A DNA stretch of 64,000 nt from Ampelocalamus luodianensis (lineage: Eukaryota > Streptophyta > Magnoliopsida > Poales > Poaceae). Made by a program: the position numbers and the translations under genes. This document shows, piece after piece, positions 34,351 to 45,760 of this stretch; the stretch's first letter is position 1, and the number at the start of each line of letters is the position of its first letter. The stretch lies in the NCBI GenBank assembly GCA_036346255.1, contig CM070639.1, positions 878,001-942,000 on the forward strand. Reading direction: 5' to 3'. The notes below the pieces were generated by a model. That model ran no database searches. It worked only from the letters and a program-made list of their open reading frames with translations, and was not told where the DNA came from.

Positions 34351-34674
34351 AAACAGAGAGGGTGGTCTAAACTGAGAGGAAACTGAGAGAGTGGTCTAAA
34401 CTGAGAGGAAACGGAGAGGGTAGAGTGGCCGGCGACGAGAGGAGGAACAGACCGACGGGAAAATCAGAACAAACAGAGAAAGGGAATTTAAATACCAGAG
34501 AACTCTAAAACGCTCAAAACGAAGCAGATTTTGAATTAGTTGTAGTTTGATTTAGTCATTTAAATTGTTTTTAATTTCCAAAATTTTAGGTTAAGCTTAG
34601 GAAATTCAACAAAACCAAATGGTTATTTTTACTTTCAAAAATTTTCAAAAAGCCCTGAAAATTGGGTTGTTACA

Positions 34675-35523
34675 GTACTTTAAGGAGAGCAACCTAGCAG
34701 TGCCATAACTTTCTCAGAGTGGACTCATGGCCATGCTCCTGAATTGGAGAAATTGTCCTTTCTCTCTAACACAGACGGTGCGAGGTACGGGAATATGATG
34801 ACCAACATATCCGAGGTGTACAACAGTGACCTCAAAGGTGTGTGGTGCCTCCCTATCACCGTGATCGTCCAGGAGACATGGACTCGTACTATTGGTTATT
34901 TCGTCAATAGAGCCAACACAACCAATCAACAGATGGAGGAAGGCAAGCAATGGTCCGAGAAAATGCAGAGGCACATGGACCAGAAGATGGAGAAGGTCCG
35001 GATGCATGACATCTGGGTGATCGATGGCCTCAGGAGGAAGTACGAGATCAGGCTTCGACAGAAATATGTCAACAGTTATGCTAGGGGGGGAAAGAAAATA
35101 GGTATACACCCTGGGTGATGTGGCGATATGCACCTGCAACAAGCCGAAGCTCCTGCACAAGCCATGCTCGCATGTGTACAAGGCGTGTGCACAAACGCGG
35201 AAGATGTCTACGTCATACATCTCTGAGTAGTACGACATGAAACACCTTTTCAGTACATGGAGTAGAGAGTTTTACTCGTACAGCCTGAACATGAACTACA
35301 AGGATCTTTGGCCGAACATGGTGCAATGGCGTCCGAACAAGGATCTAAAGACAATAGGGAAGAGGCGATGGCAGAAGCGGCGCTTCTGAAATGACATGGA
35401 TGCCAGCCAACGTACCAGTATTAGCTGCACAATCAAGTGCAGGATATGCAAAACCCCTGGGTACTCAATGAAGGATTGCCCCCACAGACCCTGCTCGTCT
35501 GGTCGGCATTCAGTGTCGTAATG
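34675..35523 (+). pseudogene. MULE transposase pseudogene, C-terminal part with SWIM zinc finger and CCHC-like knuckle
   Basis: The frame resumes at the target duplication. It encodes YGNMMTNISEVYNSDLKGV, typical of the post-catalytic helical region, and RKYEIRLRQKYVNSYARGG. In a shifted frame the SWIM finger CTCNKPKLLHKPCSH (35129-35172) follows. A further shifted frame gives a CRICKTPGYSMKDC knuckle (35438-35480), with Tyr in place of the usual His. SWIM fingers are standard in MuDR-like transposases. At least two frameshifts occur after 35080. Confidence 0.85.
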
Positions 35524-35529
35524 CAATAT

Positions 35530-36519
35530 TTTCTCTGCCTTATTTTGTAATGTACAATGAAACTTGTATGATAGCATAATTTACTCTTCCTTGTTATGTT
35601 TTACACTGTACGTCCTTGTTACCTTTTTAACTGTATGGTGCACTTACATTATGGAACCGCGGGACATGGGTGACTTCTACTTACGACACCAACGTGGGGA
35701 GTCCCGCGACAAGGGGAAGGGGAAGGGGAAGGGGAAGGGGAAGGCTCCTCCAACTGAGATTGGCCTCGACATCCGCCTCGTCGCCTTCAGCAACATCTGC
35801 AGATGTGCCTCATCCCTCCCGGATGGCCGGACCTCCAGCGAAGGAGTGAGATCGATGGATCCCCGGAGGGGCACAGGCGGTCGACCAAGCGCGAAGTGCG
35901 GTAGAACGACCTCCACGTCCACTCGGTCTCCCACCTGTCCTGAGATGCAGGGGCCAACACGTACTGCAATTTCGAGGTCTTCGGCTGGAAGTTAATGTTG
36001 CCGAAGTTGACCACCATGTTTGTGCACTTCTTCTGCATCTGCTGGCACATGGTGTCGTGCAGGTACGCGAACAGGGGCGCGTTACCCTTCGCTCCTCCGG
36101 CCCGCAACGTCTATTCAAAGAGCCGCACAATTGAGTTAAGTGTCATCTGCACCAACTCCACGCCGTGCATGCCCACCACTCCCGCCATGAGCCGACGATC
36201 ACCACGACCTCGTCCTCCTACGGCTCGGGCACCGTCTCCGTCCCAGGGGCCCACACAACGGCGAGGCTAGATACCTTCCCCTCCTCAACGAGAGTGCAAA
36301 GGGTCCGATCAGTCACTAGTGAGCGGCCATGCATGCGGACATATGTAACTTCGCCGCGAGGGTTAACGGAGCTACGAAGCAACGCGAGGGCTAATGGAGC
36401 TACCAAGAAACTACAGACTAGCAAGAGACGAGAAGAAACTCAACACTTCAAGAAGTGTAAGAGGTTTTTAATGAGGGCACCTGGGCCATTATATTGGCTA
36501 CAGGGTGCCACCCACGATG
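35530..36519. other. MULE 3' region; segment shared with 21.6-21.9 kb
   Basis: An (AAGGGG)n run lies at 35711-35743. On the - strand an open frame (36107-35787) encodes a segment with NAPLFAYLHDTMCQQMQKKC and FQPKTSKLQYVLAPASQDRW. It is shared in shorter form at 21.6-21.8 kb, which suggests a real MULE-associated coding sequence, but I do not recognise its family. The block 36355-36455 also recurs there. It ends at the target site of the Gypsy element. Confidence 0.5.
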
Positions 36520-36524
36520 AGGCG

Positions 36525-37167
36525 TGTCGACGATCAAGTCGCCGATCTTACAATAAATGGAAAAAGAGAGAATGACGTGGGAAATCTTGGGATTGCAATG
36601 GGACTGCTCTTTATTAGTATGAACTGAGATTTTACAAGGGGTATATCCTGACAGAATGACGGACTGCTTTCTAGAGTACAAGACAATGCTTCTTTCTTTC
36701 TATCTTTTGATGATCTGATCCGATCTCTCCCTTTGATCCGCCCAGGTTCCATCTTTAAATAGCCCTCGAAGAGGTGGCAGTTACTTTCGGAGAAGGCGCT
36801 CGATGCGGCGCTATGTCTGTCGGAGTTAAGTGACGGTTGATACGTAATCAACCGCTTGGTGGTTATATGTCTATGAAACATATAACCGCACGGAGGTTGT
36901 TCACCGTGTGTCTTGGATAAGATACGTCGATGGAATATGCACGTGTTCCATTCATCATACGAGAGAATATACCTTGGAATCGTTCTACCTTCTACGAGCA
37001 GTTCTCCCGGTGGAAGCTTGGCTTGGGCCTTCGTCCACCAGGTACCCATTATGTAACCTCCGAATTCCTACGACCAGTGAGGTCGTGCACCTCAGGAGTT
37101 ACGACCATGAAGACGTATGGTCTTTTTATGTATTAAAGATAATACATAGAGGTTTTAATCCTCGTCA
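36525..37167 (-). repeat. 3' LTR of the Gypsy element
   Basis: 643-bp LTR, left in the window. Its last 430 bp match 42131-42526 closely, including an AACCGCTTGGTGGTTATATG block and the CTCGTCA end. Confidence 0.9.
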
Positions 37168-37373
37168 GCTAGCCCCCGAACTTTAAATGAATAGGTCGTG
37201 TGAACACCTTTCTTCCGATGAAATCGTATCGGGATGACGCTTATTAAATACAAAGGCATTTGAAGCGGTTTGTATTCACTTTAAAGTTGAGAACTTTGCC
37301 TTGGGATTTGAAGAGTTTCTGTGTCCGTTGGACTTTTTTGGGTAACTCCTTATTACAATTAGAAATCCTGAAG

Positions 37374-37382
37374 TTTATAAAA
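37374..37382 (+). promoter_or_regulatory. Candidate TATA box for the antisense ORF
   Basis: GTTTATAAAAC lies about 115 bp upstream of the ATG at 37490 on the + strand, inside the element and outside the LTR. Its use is inferred from position only. Confidence 0.35.
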
Positions 37383-37489
37383 CCCCTTTGGAGACTTTGG
37401 GTTTTTTCACTTCCTCCTTTCCTTCTTCATCTTCGAGTGAAAACTTCTTCCAGTCTCCTTTGCTTTCCACACCCAAAAAGAAACTAACC

Positions 37490-40328
37490 ATGTCGGACCA
37501 AATCACCAACTGGTCGGTTTCCGACCTGACTGAGAAGAAGTTGGAGAATCTGGAGAAGATTGGGATGCTCCCCAGCAAGGATGTGATTTCTTGGAGATCC
37601 GCAGCCGGAGAACATTCCCCGAGCAGTGAAGATGGAGAAATTCCTGTTTTTCTCGCATATATCGAATGCGGATTTCGGCTACCAACTCACTCATTCCTTC
37701 CTCAAATTTTGGAGTATTATGGAGTTGAATTGGTGAATCTGGCTCCCAATGCCATCGCCAATCTCGATTTTTATCTATCTCTGCTAAGCGCATTTGGGGA
37801 TTCCAGCAGATCCGATCTATTCAGTACTACTATAGGATGACAAAGTCCGGAAAGGCGATTGGGACGCCTGGAGAGTGCACCTATGCCTCCATGATGGAAA
37901 GTCGATGAGTACATTTTTATGCACTCAAAATCTTCGTGGTCGCCGTGGAAGAAGAGTTGGTTCTATATGAAGATCACAAAGAAAGATGACCTTTATTATT
38001 CGGTAAGAAGCGGTAGAGAATCCGAGATGGCGCTCCTCTACAGAGAAAGAGGGAAATGTAGGGAAATGGGTCAAGCAATCAAGTTTAGTGTCAAAGGTCT
38101 AACATCTTGGCATGTGGTGAAGGATTTTTCCACGCACGGTTAGCCCTTTGAAGGCCCGAGCACATAAGATGCTCGTACATTGGTCGTGATGATACGACTG
38201 AGATTCCAAAATGGTAAGCCATTAACGATTCCGACCAGTTTTCCTATCTCATTGATTATTTCAGTATCCTTAAATCTTTCATCTTACCTTTACAAACTCT
38301 ATCTTCGATGAGATTAGAAGCCGGATCAAGATGATCTCGCGCGAGAGCCCGGCGATAAGGCTAGTTTCCTTGGATCTTAGCGGCCGCTTCACTAAGAGAG
38401 GATTGAGAGACTTAAGGTAAAAACATCAATCATTGTCTTGTTATCGTACATATTATTTTTGATCGGTATACCATAAACCCTCTTTGATGTATAGTCGGTT
38501 GGGTTGAGAATCAACAAGGTCACCGAAAGATGTGAGCCAATTGATGATACGATCTCCTTCGACCACACAGATGTAAGCCTTCCGCAGGTAGGTAACCGAA
38601 CACAAATAATATTTTGGATAAATTATGTTTATCGCCTAACTATCTTTGATGATGAATTTAGGCGGTCGTCGTATCTTCCAAAGAAGGTCACGAGAACCTC
38701 CAAAGCCTCACGAGACCATCTGTTGTGGAGGTAGACGAATCTACATCTATCGACCCGCGATCGTGGACCTCGATCAAATGGTCGCGATATCGCTTCGATT
38801 TCCGATCGGTGGATGTGCAAGATCTAGTCAACCCTAAGGGTTTAGAATCGGTGAAATCGGTTGACAAGAAGAGGAAGGCCGGCGAACGAACTTTACTGAT
38901 GCGCTACAAGGGTAAATTCAGGAAAACAACAAGGTATATATATAAAATAAAGAGGTCGATTTATACATACCTTGGATCTTCCTTACCTTCTCTCTCTCGC
39001 TTTAGATCTTCTCGTGTTCCGGTCGTGTCCAACAGAGCACCTCTCGTGAAAAAGTTCACGAGGTAGAGGTGGTCGTGGAGGCTCTGACTGTGATACTCCT
39101 AAAGCAAAAACTACCGAGGATGAAGTAGCAAAGAAGCCCCCGAGCGTGTTTCAAAGATCTCGTCAGATCCTTTAGTAATTATTACTCCTTCTCCGAGGTA
39201 GTCATCCCAGAGATCCTCAACAGGTTCCACCTCCCCCAAGAAATACTTCTCAAGTTAATAAATTCCCTTTTTCTCCCCGATTTATCGAGGATAAGGAACT
39301 TGATGAAGCCTGGGGAAACATCTCGGACCATCAAGCCAAGATTGGTCCAGATACAATCTTCTCCGAATATAATGATATGGCAATTCGGGTAAGTATTCTA
39401 CGACCATCCTTATAACTCTTTCTTTTGCAGTTTCTTTGAAAGCTTGCTAAAGAAAGGAATTTTTTGTTTTTGTAGCATTTGGTCGAAAACTATGCTGTGA
39501 TCGGAGGACTGACCCAGCGAATAAAAACTTTGGAGCAAAAACACTCCGATCTGAGAAGTAAGTACATTTCTCTTTTTGATCTCCTACGGTTTATTATATT
39601 GATTCTCCTTATAGATTCTCCTTCTCTTTCTACCATATTTGATAGATTTAGAGAAAATTAAAGAAGAGATCAAGGCCAAGGAAGCCCTAATAATAAAGCC
39701 GAGGGAAGAAAATCATAGTAAAGACCGGTCGATCGAGCATGCGATGACTAGGCAAAAAGAGGTTTTCACTCTTGTGAGAAGAAAATCAAAGGTAATCGGT
39801 CGAGACCTAACCAAGATTCCATAACTCCAATTGTAAAGAGTACATTAATTTTGTTTATCTACTCGTGCAGTAAAAATCAAGCACTTGAGCGAGCGGAGAA
39901 GACCTCGATTTTGAGCGTGGCCAAAAGGCGCCTTGTATTTGGCCTTGATGAGAAGATCACGCCCTTAACAAAATGATCTTTGATATGGGATCGGATCAAG
40001 CTTGCCTTCGTTAGGAGATCCAACGGAAAAGATGATCTACTTTGGTCAACTTCGGAAGATCCAAAGGCCCGCCAAAACTATGAGGGAAAACCATACCTGC
40101 ACAATGAAGGAAGCTATTGTAACTGGAGTTAGTGTTGCTTTAGCAAAACTAAAGGCTTCCGATCCCTCTGTTAACCTTAAAGCTGTGGAAGAGGACTTCG
40201 ACTGCTCTGAGAGTGAAGCAACAAAACTTCTCGAGGAAGTAAAACCTCTCGGAGAGAAAGTTGCAGGGGAAATGGAAGTCGGATCTCATCTCATAGCGAC
40301 CAGTCTGGTGGTCTCAACATGTAAATGA
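37490..40328 (+). pseudogene. Antisense accessory ORF of the Tat element (Transposase_28 'putative gypsy type transposon' family)
   Basis: The first exon (ATG 37490 to 37840) encodes MSDQITNWSVSDLTEKKLEN and later AYIECGFRLPTHSFL, LEYYGVELVNLAPNA. That GFRLPTH...YGLEL..L.PN pattern is typical of the Pfam family annotated as putative gypsy-type transposon. Downstream coding pieces follow with stretches that look like introns. They include a coiled-coil-like segment (39479-39600, GGLTQRIKTLEQKHSDL), a charged segment (39640-39824), and a C-terminal helical part (40002-40328) ending before TGA. Frameshifts and stops lie between pieces, so the copy is probably dead. The protein's function is not established. 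Confidence 0.65.
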
Positions 40329-41300
40329 ATGTAACTTTAGACTATGTAAAATGAAAAACTTACATTTTGTCAAAGAAGATCCTGCTTTGTCAATGTTGTT
40401 AAATACTCATATATCTCCTAGCCCCCGACTGCTTATGTTAGTAGATGAACGTTACTAAAAGAAAGCAGTAGACCAGGAAATTGAGTAATTACGATGACCA
40501 TGGTAAGAGTGCTGATAATGTCTATGACAATGATCTAGGGAATACTAGGAAGTCATGTGGTCGGAACCATCTGACGATTTCGACTAGTCTAGATCTTATC
40601 CATTATCGAAGTACTATGGAATACCACTTGTAGTCAGAAGACATAACAAAGACTAGATCTTGCTTATAAGAAGATATGCATTAAGAATGTATGCAAGAAA
40701 TGAAATGAAGAGATAAGTACCGTTGTTTAGGAAACATTCGGATCTGGTCGTATCGAATCTTAAGAACTGAAGATTTGTAAAATATTTCGTGAAACGTGCT
40801 CATTCTCAAATCCGACTGGCAGCGAGGATCGTAGGAAAAGGACCGTCACTAGGAAGCTCCTTCCAGCAAGGTGACCACGTGCAGAGAGGAGAGACTTCAC
40901 CATGAGGCTTTCGTGTCCCACCAAAGAGCCAAACTTGATTAGAAATGTAATGTTGAAATAAAATAACAATCTTCAATTTCAAGAAACGAAAGCCAAGTAA
41001 ATCGTCGAGTTGGTACTCCTTATACTGTATGACTCTTTAAGAAAAGAATGTCCGGTCATGAGTGTGTATCATTGAAGCAATGATCACGGCTAAAACCAAT
41101 GTGATTGGTGACATTTAAGTCAACAACCATGAGTAGTGGAGATCCCAAAGAAGGAATATCTGAGAGAATGAGAGTCGTCTCCGACTAACCAAGAATGTGA
41201 ATGGCATACGACCGGATGCAACAAATAATAAGTATAAACAACCATACTTATCATTTTTAAGGAAAACATCTTTATTGAAGAAAAAATGAAATACATGAAA
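40329..41300. other. Gypsy internal spacer, no gene recognised
   Basis: This AT-rich sequence lies between the end of the antisense ORF and the integrase stop codon at 41301. Nothing further is recognised. Confidence 0.5.
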
Positions 41301-42130
41301 TTAAACATAGAACTTACGCAATTGATCAATATTCCAAGAATTAGATAAAACTCGCCTATCCGACATAGCTAACTGCATCGATCCCGGTGGGTTACTTCGA
41401 CCACAGTATGGACCTTCCCATTTAGGTGAAAGTTTATTGCGATTTGCACGTTTCGATTTTTCGAGAACTGGATCACCTACAACTAGGTTGCGAGGTTGTA
41501 CCTTACGATCGTGATACCGACGCATGGCTTGTTGGTAGATTGCTGATCGTATCAAGGCTTGATTTCGTCTTTCTTCAAGGAAATTGATGTCATCAAGTCG
41601 TCATTCAGACTGATCACTTTTAGAAAAGTAATCAGCTCGAGCAGAACCAATTTTTAGTTCTGGAGGAAGCATAGCCTCAGCCCCGTAAACTAAAAAGAAT
41701 GGTGTTTCCCCGGTCGCACGACTAGTTGTGGTACGAACAGCCCATAATACGAGGAAGTTCCAACCCAAGCTCCCGACCGCTGAAGTAACTGGTCGAACAC
41801 TCGTCGTTTGATCCCTTGCATTATGATACCATTGGCTCGCTCAACTGCTCCATTGCTTTGTGGATGAGCAACAGAAGCGAAATGTATCTTGACACCTAGT
41901 TCTTCATAGAATTCCTGAAAATTGCTGCTTGAGAACTGGGCACCGTTATCAGTGATTATACGACTGGGTACACCAAACCGTAATCACGCTTTTTGTTAGG
42001 AACCTCTTGGCGGCTTGATTGTAGTTTTACAACCGCTCGGCCGATCCACTTAGTGAACGTGTCAATCATGACGAACAGAACTCAAAGCCCCGGTGCCTTT
42101 GGGAAAGGTCCGAATGTCCAAATCCCGTGT
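41301..42130 (-). pseudogene. Gypsy integrase remnant (core plus C-terminal domain)
   Basis: Reading the - strand from 42125, the catalytic core begins with a GPFPKAPG-like motif and IDTFTKW, followed by a DNGAQFSS motif and HPQSNGAVERANG with the catalytic Glu. The C-terminal part (41555-41301) is open and encodes RRYHDRKVQPRNLVVGD, KLSPKWEGPY and SNSWNIDQLRKFYV before the stop. The core has several frameshifts. The protein would join element DNA to the chromosome; this copy cannot. Confidence 0.85.
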
Positions 42131-42526
42131 TGTAGTTACTTCCGAGAAGGCGCTCGATGCGGCGTTGCGCCAGTCGAGTCAAGTGACGGTTGATACTGAG
42201 AATCAACCGCTTGGTGGTTATATGTCTATGAAACATATAACCACACGGAGGTTGTTCATCGGTGTGTCTTGGATAAGATACGCCGTATGGAATATGCACG
42301 TGTTCCATTCATCATACGGTAGAGAATATACCTTGGAATCGGGCCTACCTTCTACGAGCAGTTCTCCGGCCTAAGCTTGGCTTGGGCCTTCGTCACTGTG
42401 GTACCCATTATGTAACCTCCGAATTCCTACGACCAGTGAGGTCGTGCACCTCAGGAGTTACGACCATGAAGACGTATGGTCTTTTTATGTATTAAAGATA
42501 ATACATAGAGGTTTTAATCCTCGTCA
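42131..42526 (-). repeat. 5' LTR of the Gypsy element, truncated
   Basis: Only the U3-side 396 bp remain. The rest of the LTR, primer site, gag and most of pol are missing, and the homology ends at about 42131, directly joined to integrase sequence. Confidence 0.85.
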
Positions 42527-42531
42527 AGGCG

Positions 42532-43440
42532 CAACCCACGATGGGGTGCAGACCAAGGAGGAACTACCACATGCCTCACTCACGGTGCGCACAGGAACCA
42601 TTCTCGCCTCCAACAATACCACGACGCACGGTAATCAAGGAAGCACAATAACTTCCTCACACAAGGCGCGTGAATCAAGCAAGCGCAATAACTCCAGCCG
42701 CCCATGCATTGGCCACGAGGCACCCAACAGACATGACGCTTCGCCAAGCCGAAAGGGACGATATGCCTAGACCCTTTCGGGGCAACAAGGCGTGGCTTCA
42801 ACCATGACGGAGCAAGACCTCGACCACGAGGGGCTCTTATTGTAGGAGTGGCTCACCGACCCTAACAACCTAACGAAGACACCAAGCCAGGGATACACCT
42901 CGACCAAGTCGAAGGTTACGAAGTATTCCTTCTCACAGTCCGAAGGGTACAGAAAGGTCAAAGACAGCCTCAACAGAAAAGTACAAAACCCCTGGGAGCA
43001 AAGGGGTCCCGATGGTCCTCGCCCTAGACCACCTCGCATGTAGCGAAGGGAGTCCAGGGAGCCTTCTCTCTGGGTTCACCTCACATGGAGCAAAGGGGTC
43101 AAGGTGACTCGTGGATTATGAGTATAGGCGTGGTGGACTAAGCCCAGGAAGATCTATTATGCACCGAAGGCTACGCCTAGGGAGGTGCAAAGACCATGAA
43201 AACCCTATAGACATATAACTTTTTTAGGAGTAGAATTGTAATCTCATGTACTCTAGATGTAACACTATAAATAGACCCTTTCTCCATGTGGTAACAAGGA
43301 CTTTTTGGAGCAATAAAGACACATATTTAATACACTTTAATATCATTTTCCCATCTTTGAGGACCTTTGGGGTTCCCCCTTCGCATTGTAGGAAGCCCGA
43401 GGGTCCCTTTTTATATTGTCTAGTTTGTAGCTACGAGAGA
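42532..43440 (+). repeat. LTR-type promoter region of unknown family
   Basis: The stretch has no coding domain. It carries CTATAAATAG (43265-43274), an AATAAAG motif (43312-43318) and a CTTTGAGGACCTTTGGGGTT leader-like tract. This pattern (TATA, short R, polyadenylation signal) is usual for LTRs, but I could not define its ends or a target duplication. It continues the sequence left of the Gypsy insertion. Confidence 0.4.
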
Positions 43441-43690
43441 AGGTATAAGTAGTGAACAAGTGATAACCTCCGGGCGCTTGGGGTCGATTGGAATTTGATT
43501 GATTCCGAGTGTGCAGATGCTTTTATGTGTAGAGCCAGAAGGGAACAAACTATCTTTGACATGGTCTCTAGAACACAACCTTAACCACTAATTTTTACTG
43601 TAATATAGTTATAACACCCAATAAAATTATTATAATATGAAAATATTTTTCGAGACAAATCTATATGTTTGATTTTTGTATCTATTTTAA
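43435..43690 (+). repeat. Duplicated segment copy 1 (partner at 49725-49990)
   Basis: Both copies contain TTGGGGTCGATTGGAATTTG, ATTGATTCCGAGTG, and then the same Stowaway-like sequence at the same insertion point (after GGAACAAACTA). The copy here has lost about 38 bp of the MITE's left end. It lies in the same orientation as its partner, 6.3 kb away, on the other side of the Copia element. Confidence 0.8.
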
Positions 43691-43775
43691 ATACTTTAAA
43701 AGATATCGATAACCAAACTTTTGAAAGTTTGACTACATGTATCTAAAAACTACGTATGTTTGTAACCGGAGGGAA
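43540..43775. mobile_element. Stowaway-like MITE, left end deleted
   Basis: The right end reads ACCGGAGGGAATAA, whose complement TTATTCCCTCCGG is Stowaway-like. Internal words TTGAAAGTTTGACTACATG and AAAATATTTTTCGAGACAAATC are typical of these grass MITEs. The left CTCCCTC end is missing here but present in the copy at 49.8 kb. Confidence 0.65.
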
Positions 43776-43850
43776 TAATAACTAAACACATTACACGTAT
43801 CTAAAAACGACATATGTTTGTGACAGGAGGGAGCAATAACTAAACACACA
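43734..43850 (+). repeat. 58-bp tandem duplication of the MITE right end
   Basis: TACATGTATCTAAAAACTAC-type unit 43734-43791 is repeated as 43792-43850 with several substitutions. Each unit ends GGAGGGA(A/G)...AACTAAACACA. Confidence 0.85.
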
Positions 43851-43859
43851 ATAATTGCT

Positions 43860-44746
43860 TAATTGTCTGCTTGCTTTGGGAACGCACGTACATTGATGCA
43901 TACATAATCTTACAATATGACTCTTGTATACGTTACTAGCTTGATTATTCCAGGCAATGGATACCTCCAAGGTAGCAAAGGATACAGACAAATTCAGTGG
44001 ATGCCGAGAGAGCTTAATATGGTATAACAGACTATTGTGCCACTGATCTATGTCAAAATACCTCCTAACTTACCCATATATACTCTTGTGCCATTTTTTT
44101 TTATTGAAACATATACTCCTATGCCATTTCACCTTCATATTATACCCTGAACAAACCAGTCATATTTTACATCAATGATACATATACTTCACGAGCACAT
44201 TTAACCTACATTGAACAATCCCACACCAAATCTACTTGTGCCTAACAAATTTGACTACTCATCAACAATTTATACATCTGGTTAGCTGAACGAAAGAAGG
44301 ATATCATGATAAAAGATATGACGCTGAACCTCCTGCTAGCACAACATCACAAACAAAAGTAATTCCACACGGATTTTTTGAGTAAGTATGAATCGCCCGA
44401 TTGGAACTCCCCAAAGTCCCAAACACTTACCAGCTGAAGCACAAATCTCCCTGCCTCAACATAACCGAAATTTTCATCCATGAGATAAAAACACTTAACA
44501 GCAGGGGAAAAAACCTCCTGCAAAATTTTGCTTCTACATCAGCAGGGGAAAAAACTCCTGGAGTATAATCTAACCGTACAATTGCGAGGGATTCGCCGCT
44601 AGTTATTCATTATATAAAAAGCATCATAATCCTGATGATCTACATACAGAATGTTGAGCAGGAGCAAGGTGGTTTAAGAAAGGCAGGCTTGTCTGATACG
44701 ATCATACATTGCTGGCAACGATAACATACATAAAGTGTTTAAAGTA
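43860..44746. other. Intergenic, no gene recognised
   Basis: AT-rich sequence with no domain. A short direct repeat of CAGCAGGGGAAAAAAC occurs near 44501 and 44541. Confidence 0.4.
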
Positions 44747-45760
44747 TGAGTATTTTTTGAATTACTTTAATTCAGAAATATAGTAGATAAATCATGAGAA
44801 TTACTCTAGTCACTTTCACAAAGTAAATGAACAAAAACACTATAGCTATACTAAGATCCAGAAGGACATAAACTAGTATACCTATCTCAGTGTTCAAGTT
44901 AACAACAGATAAGAAAACTAACCAACAAATATGTGTAAGATAGACATACCCGGATGCAGTAGAAGGAGTAGCAGCAGTAGGAGTTCCAGATCCAGTAGCA
45001 GCAGCAGGAGTCTTGTCGTTCGTCATGCCGTAGTGGTAGTAGTCGTGCAGTTGATGTAGACGTAGCAGAGAATCGAATGAAGAAGAAGAAGCGAGCAGTC
45101 GCACGAACGCTCCCCAAAAACCTTATTCGTCGTCGCTCGTGCAAACCTTCGATGACGAGGATTCCGGAGGCCTGCTCTTCCGGTGCGACCGTACACGCGC
45201 CTCGCCGGGATGGAGATCGCCGAAGACAGCAACAAAACCAGTGGTATACTATTGTCTTTCGTGGAGAGGATTAGAAAGCCCAGAAGAACAAATGCTCTGT
45301 TCCATATAATGGCAAAAACCCAGAGTCCAGAAACGGCCATCATTACTCACTAGTAACCGCAGCCATTACCCAGTCACTAGTAACCGCAGCCATTACTGCT
45401 AGCGATTTCTGAAACAGAGCATGTTTTACTTAATGGCAAAAACGAATAGACTAGAAACGGTCACCATTACTCACCGTAATCGACCATATCGCCACCGCTT
45501 GTTAATGCCATTAACTGCGAGTCAGTGCGTTTCAATTTTCGAATAGATAAAGAAAAACGCGCACGCACCCGACACGCCTGCGTACGCGGGCACGCACACG
45601 CACACGCACCGCACGGCTCGGCTCGGCTCGGCTCGGCTCGGCGTGGCGTGGCGTGGCGAGCGAGCGAGCGAGCGCACGCGTGTATTGGCTCTCTCCAATT
45701 CCACAAGGGGGTTACCACATTCCACCTTTTAAAGTGGTGTAACTCCCATTCAACTCTCCA
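44747..45760 (-). repeat. 3' LTR of the - strand Copia element
   Basis: 1014-bp LTR, clearly alignable to 48473-49453. It has low-complexity (CTCGG)n, (CGTGG)n and (GAGC)n runs at 45615-45675 that the other LTR largely lacks, which accounts for part of the length difference. Confidence 0.88.

Larger units (their letters stand above)
31446..34674 (-). mobile_element. 3.2-kb LTR-like insertion (solo LTR) in the MULE transposase
   Basis: An exact 5-bp target duplication GTACT (31441-31445 and 34675-34679) flanks the element. It starts TGCCACGC and ends GGGTTGTTACA; on the - strand it begins TGTAACAACCC. No gag, pol or internal LTR repeat is present, so it is best read as a solo LTR of a family with very long LTRs, as known for rice Gypsy elements such as RIRE3 or RIRE8. 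Membership in those families is not shown. Its right-hand third contains three different tandem arrays. Confidence 0.8.
36525..42526 (-). mobile_element. Ty3/Gypsy Tat-lineage LTR retrotransposon, internally deleted
   Basis: An exact 5-bp target duplication AGGCG lies at 36520-36524 and 42527-42531. On the - strand the LTR starts TGACGAGGATTAAAACC. The left (3') LTR is preceded by a GTTCGGGGGCTAGC polypurine tract (complement of 37168-37181). The only pol part left is the integrase (42130-41301), fused directly to a truncated 5' LTR, so gag, protease, RT, RNase H and the primer site are deleted. Between integrase and the 3' LTR is a + strand accessory reading frame (37490-40328). An extra ORF in that position, antisense to pol, is a hallmark of Tat-type Gypsy elements. 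Confidence 0.9.

Noticed and set aside
34204..34386. LVETER-repeat peptide as a real protein
   Set aside because: The 18-bp tandem repeat necessarily keeps the frame open. It has no independent start context and lies in an LTR-like element.
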